This document shows positions 60,501 through 64,000 of a stretch of DNA of 64,000 nucleotides, piece after piece. Positions within the stretch are counted from its first letter, which is position 1; each line of letters starts with the position of its first letter. Where the stretch lies: contig NC_068561.1 of assembly GCF_022201045.2 (NCBI RefSeq), positions 16,556,501-16,620,500 of the forward strand, read 5' to 3'. Origin of the DNA: Citrus sinensis (Eukaryota > Streptophyta > Magnoliopsida > Sapindales > Rutaceae). The notes beneath the pieces were generated by a model. It was given only the letters and a program-made list of their open reading frames with translations. It was not told the DNA's origin and searched no databases. The translations under genes were made by a program, and so were the position numbers.

Positions 60501-63500
60501 CCCTTTCTCAAGCTTAACGGTCGTGGAACAACATTAAGCTTGTCTCTATAGTAATTGAAAAAGGAGTAAGCCATAGGCTTTGTAAGCACATCTGCAATAT
60601 TCCACTCACTTGGTACATACTTGATCTCCACTTGTTTGCTCGTTACCTTTTCCCTTATGAAATGCACATCCAACTCTATGTGGTTGGTTTTGGCATGATA
60701 TACTGGATTTGTTGCTAATGCAGCTGCACCATTGTTGTCACACCAGATTATTGGTATTTGACTATACTTCAGTTTAAGCTCTCCAAGTAATGCTTGAATC
60801 CAAACAATTTCTGCACAAGCTGTTGACAATGCTCTATACTTTGACTCTGTGCTAGACCTTGCTACAGTTTGTTGCTTCTTGGAGGACCATGAAACCAGAT
60901 TCTGCCCAAGATATACACAATATGCTCCAACTGACTTTCTGTCATCCACATCACACGCCCAATCTGCATCTGTATATGCTGTCAGATTAATTCCATCTCT
61001 TGCTTTAAACATCAATCCATAATCTTCAGTTGCCTTTAAGTATCTCAGAATTTTCTTACAAGCAACCCAGTGTTTCTCAGTTGGTGCAGCAAGAAATTGG
61101 CTCAACTTATTAACTGAAAAGGCAAGTTCTGGTCTTGTAAGTACCAAATACTGTAAAGCACCTATTATGCTTCTATACTCAGTGACATTAACAATCAAGT
61201 TATCATCATTCTCTGCTCTTCTTAGTTTCTGTCCTGTACTCATTGGTGTATCACTTTCTCTGCAATTTTCCATATCAGTTCTTGTAAGCAAATCTCTCAC
61301 ATATTTTGCCTGTGAAAGATGTAAGCTACCCTTTGCATCATGTGTAACCTCAATACCAAGGAAGTAATTAAACTCACCAAGATCTTTTAAGGCAAAAGTA
61401 TCTCCAAGATAGTGAATGAATGTTTCTATTACTGTATTGTTATCACCAGTAATTAATATATCATCTACATATACTATTATAGCCACAATACCTCCAAGTT
61501 CATGTTTGATGAACAAAGATGAGCCTGCTTTGGAGTTCTGAAACCCCCACTGCAACAGTGCTTTCCTTAGCCTGTCAAACCAGGCTCTGGGAGCCTGCTT
61601 CAAACCGTAAAGAGCCTTATGCAACTTACAAACATGACCAGATGGAGACTGAACAAAACCCTCAGGTTGAAACATGTAGACATCTTCATTGAGCTCTCCA
61701 TTAAGGAAAGCATTGTTGATGTCAATTTGTCTTATTTTCCAGCGCTTCATCACAGCAAGACTAAGGATAATTCTCACAGTTGACTGTTTAACTACTGGAC
61801 TAAAGGTCTCAAAGTAGTCAATACCAGGTGTTTGATGAAACCCTTTTGCCACCAGCCATGCTTTATACTTAGAAACAAAACCATCTGCATTGTATTTAAT
61901 GCGAATAACTCATTTACACCCAACAATTTTGGTAGCTTGAGAAGCTGGTACAAGAATCCAGGTCTTGTTTTCCATAAGTGCATTATATTCTGCCTGCATG
62001 GCTGCTTTTCATTTGGAATCTGAAAGAGCTTGAGAAACTGTGGCAGGTTCTTGTTCTCCAAAAACAAAGGAGTAGGCAAGAAACTTTGGCTTAAACACAC
62101 CTGCTTTAGCTCTTGTAATCATTGGGTGATTTGGCAGTGGAGCTTGAGGAGAGGATGGTTGTTGATTTGAAGTGTTTTGAGTTATAAAAGAAGAGGTGTG
62201 AGAAGATGGATGATGTTTTTGAGCTGGTGTTTGAGAAGAAGGTGATGAAGAACTAGATGAAGAGGAAGAAGCTGAAGCTGCAGGCAACTGAAATGGTTGT
62301 ATAATGGTGTTACTTAAGCCTGAAAGGTCATGAAGTGGAACTGACGCTGAAGATACCTTAAACATAGGATATCTATATTCAGAAGCAGAGGAAGAAGGTT
62401 GTTTAGAGAAAAGAGAATCAGTAGAGAAGGGAAATTCTGACTCATTAAACACAACATGCCTAGCAACATATACAACTCCTTTTGAGCTTAGGCATTTATA
62501 CCCTTTGTGATATGAGCTATAACTAATAAACAAACACTTTGTAGTATGATAGTTAAATTTGTGTTTGTTATAGAATCTCAGGTATGGAAAACAGGAACAA
62601 CCAAAACACTTTAGAAAATCATAGTCAAGCTTGTGTTTGAAAAGAAGTTCATATGGAGATTTATGGGATGGCAGAACAGAAGTTGGCAATCGATTGATGA
62701 GAAAAGGAGAAGTTGAGAATGCTTCCCACCAGAAACTGAGTGGCAATTTAGCTTGTGCAAGAAGAGTCAAACCCATTTCAACAAGGTGTCTATGTTTTCT
62801 CTCTACTGTCCTATTCTGGTGATGTGTATGTGGACAGGGATGTCTGAATAAAATGCCATGTTTTTGAAGATAAGGCACAAAGGACCTGAATTCACCCCCC
62901 CCCAATCTGACTGTAGGACCTTGATGGCTGTTTCAAATTGTTTTTCAACTTGAGTCCGAAAAATGGTAAAAACAGATAAAGCTTGAGACTTAGTTTTCAA
63001 AGGATAAACCCAAGCATATCTACTATAATAATTAATGAAACTGATATAATATATATAACCATTGAGAGAAGTGATGGGTGCTGGACCCCATAAGTCAGTA
63101 TGGATGAGTTCTAGAGGCGAGGTTGATTTGTGTTCAGTTGCTCCAAAATGCAGTTTATGAACTTTGCCATATTGGCAGGCATCACAAAAATCAGGAATTT
63201 GAATTTTATTGCTTAACTGCAAATGTTTACAACTGGTGAGTACATGTTTCAAGACTTTTGAACTAGAGTGACCAAGTTGCCTATGTAGGATATTTATTGA
63301 AGTACTAGAGACTCTACTGGAATGAGACAATAAACACTGTTTTGAGGAGTGTTGAACATTTGAAAAAGAACAAGACTGCAAATCATCTAAGAAATGTGAC
63401 ACCATAGACATAGGAACAAAACATGACTTTTTATTTACAGTTGAAAATAAGGCTTGATGAGTTTTACTTCCAGGCTCAAGTTTCAGCTTATACAGACCCT

Positions 63501-64000
63501 TCATAGCTACACCCTCCAGCAAAAATGTCCTCTTCTTCTTGTCCTTGAGAAAGCAAGTATTGCCACAAAATTCAATGATCAAGGAGTTATCAGAAGTTAG
63601 TTTAGAAATGCTTAAAAGATTTTTGGTGATGTGTGGCACAAATAAAAGATTTTTGAGCAACAATATATGATTTCCAACTGCTAAATGAGTACTTACTATA
63701 TGAGAAATAGTAAGGCCATGTCCATTACCAATTAAAAGCTTTTCATTACCTTCATAAGGCTCACTGATGCTGAGATTATTGAGATCATTGGTTAGGTGGT
63801 GAGTTGCTCCACTATCCAGGTACCAGCCATCATCCATTACTGCTTCTGGTGTTGCCATATAAGCTGACATATTTCTTTGACTGTAGCCTTGATTGTAATT
63901 GCTTTGATGTGGATACCTTGTGGCTGGAATGAAATCTTTGTTGAACCTATCCTTGCAGGTAGCAGCAGTGTGTCCTATGATGCAGCACACTTGGCATCTA
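60461..64000 (-). pseudogene. Ty1/copia gag-pol polyprotein, degenerate and cut by the window edge
   Basis: In reading order from the right edge come the end of a gag zinc knuckle (CCIIGHTAATC), aspartic protease (YLDSGATHH), and the integrase zinc finger (HRQLGH ... CDACQ). Then follow the integrase core (HTDLWGP; the GGGEF after a frame change), reverse transcriptase with YVDD, and RNase H ending before the LTR. Protease-integrase-RT-RNase H order is the copia order. Breaks: a frameshift at a 9-C run (62895-62903) and two TGA stops, near 62007 and 61912, each where a Trp codon is expected. The RT-RNase H part (61852-60461, 463 codons) is otherwise intact. Lineage is possibly Ale/Retrofit, from the short LTR. 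Confidence 0.9.

Overview
This is a window of nuclear DNA from a flowering plant, most likely a rosid eudicot. Genes have many short AT-rich introns with GT-AG borders, the background is AT-rich, and several products occur only in plants (CP29 antenna protein, RUS family, thylakoid ADP/ATP carrier, AIRP2). The gene set and the type of endogenous pararetrovirus would fit Citrus, but that is an inference. Nine protein-coding host genes can be modelled exon by exon. All nine give complete open reading frames with consistent splice phases. No tRNA, rRNA, snoRNA or CRISPR locus was recognised.

Layout. 1.5-4.6 kb (minus): a TPT/Ser-rich basic protein of the BPP microtubule-associated family. 4.6-9.7 kb: intergenic, with a short hAT element (8-bp target duplication) and a tRNA-derived SINE (13-bp duplication). 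9.7-11.9 kb (minus): a Yippee-like zinc protein. 13.3-14.2 kb: a second short hAT element. 14.2-23.1 kb: a Harbinger-type MITE split by an 8-kb decayed endogenous pararetrovirus (Caulimoviridae) that landed in its ATT repeat. 26.0-27.6 kb: a solo LTR with a 5-bp duplication. 28.0-29.4 kb (minus): LHCB4 (CP29). 30.1-30.7 kb: a Harbinger-type MITE. 32.5-34.8 kb (plus): an HMGB1-type protein. 35.3-36.9 kb (minus): AIRP2-type RING E3 ligase. 39.7-41.3 kb (minus): a plastid-type cis-prenyltransferase. 42.0-47.7 kb (minus): RUS5 (DUF647). 48.3-51.7 kb (minus): TAAC carrier. 55.9-59.0 kb (minus): a CAX-type vacuolar cation/H+ exchanger. 60.2-64.0 kb (minus): a decayed Ty1/copia retrotransposon running off the right edge.

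The order CAX - TAAC - RUS5 - AIRP2 - LHCB4 matches, from memory, consecutive Arabidopsis loci At5g01490 to At5g01530. Two extra genes (cis-prenyltransferase and HMGB) are interleaved here. Several of these genes act in plastids (LHCB4, TAAC, and probably the cis-prenyltransferase and RUS5), but they are independent transcription units, not an operon.

The most unusual parts are the pararetrovirus nested in a MITE with short redundant ends and a repeat-bearing promoter, a roughly 1.5-kb imperfect palindrome inside RUS5 intron 3, a probable GC-AG intron in RUS5, tandem duplications that copied splice sites in RUS5 and AIRP2, and a GC-rich unassigned open frame near 53 kb.
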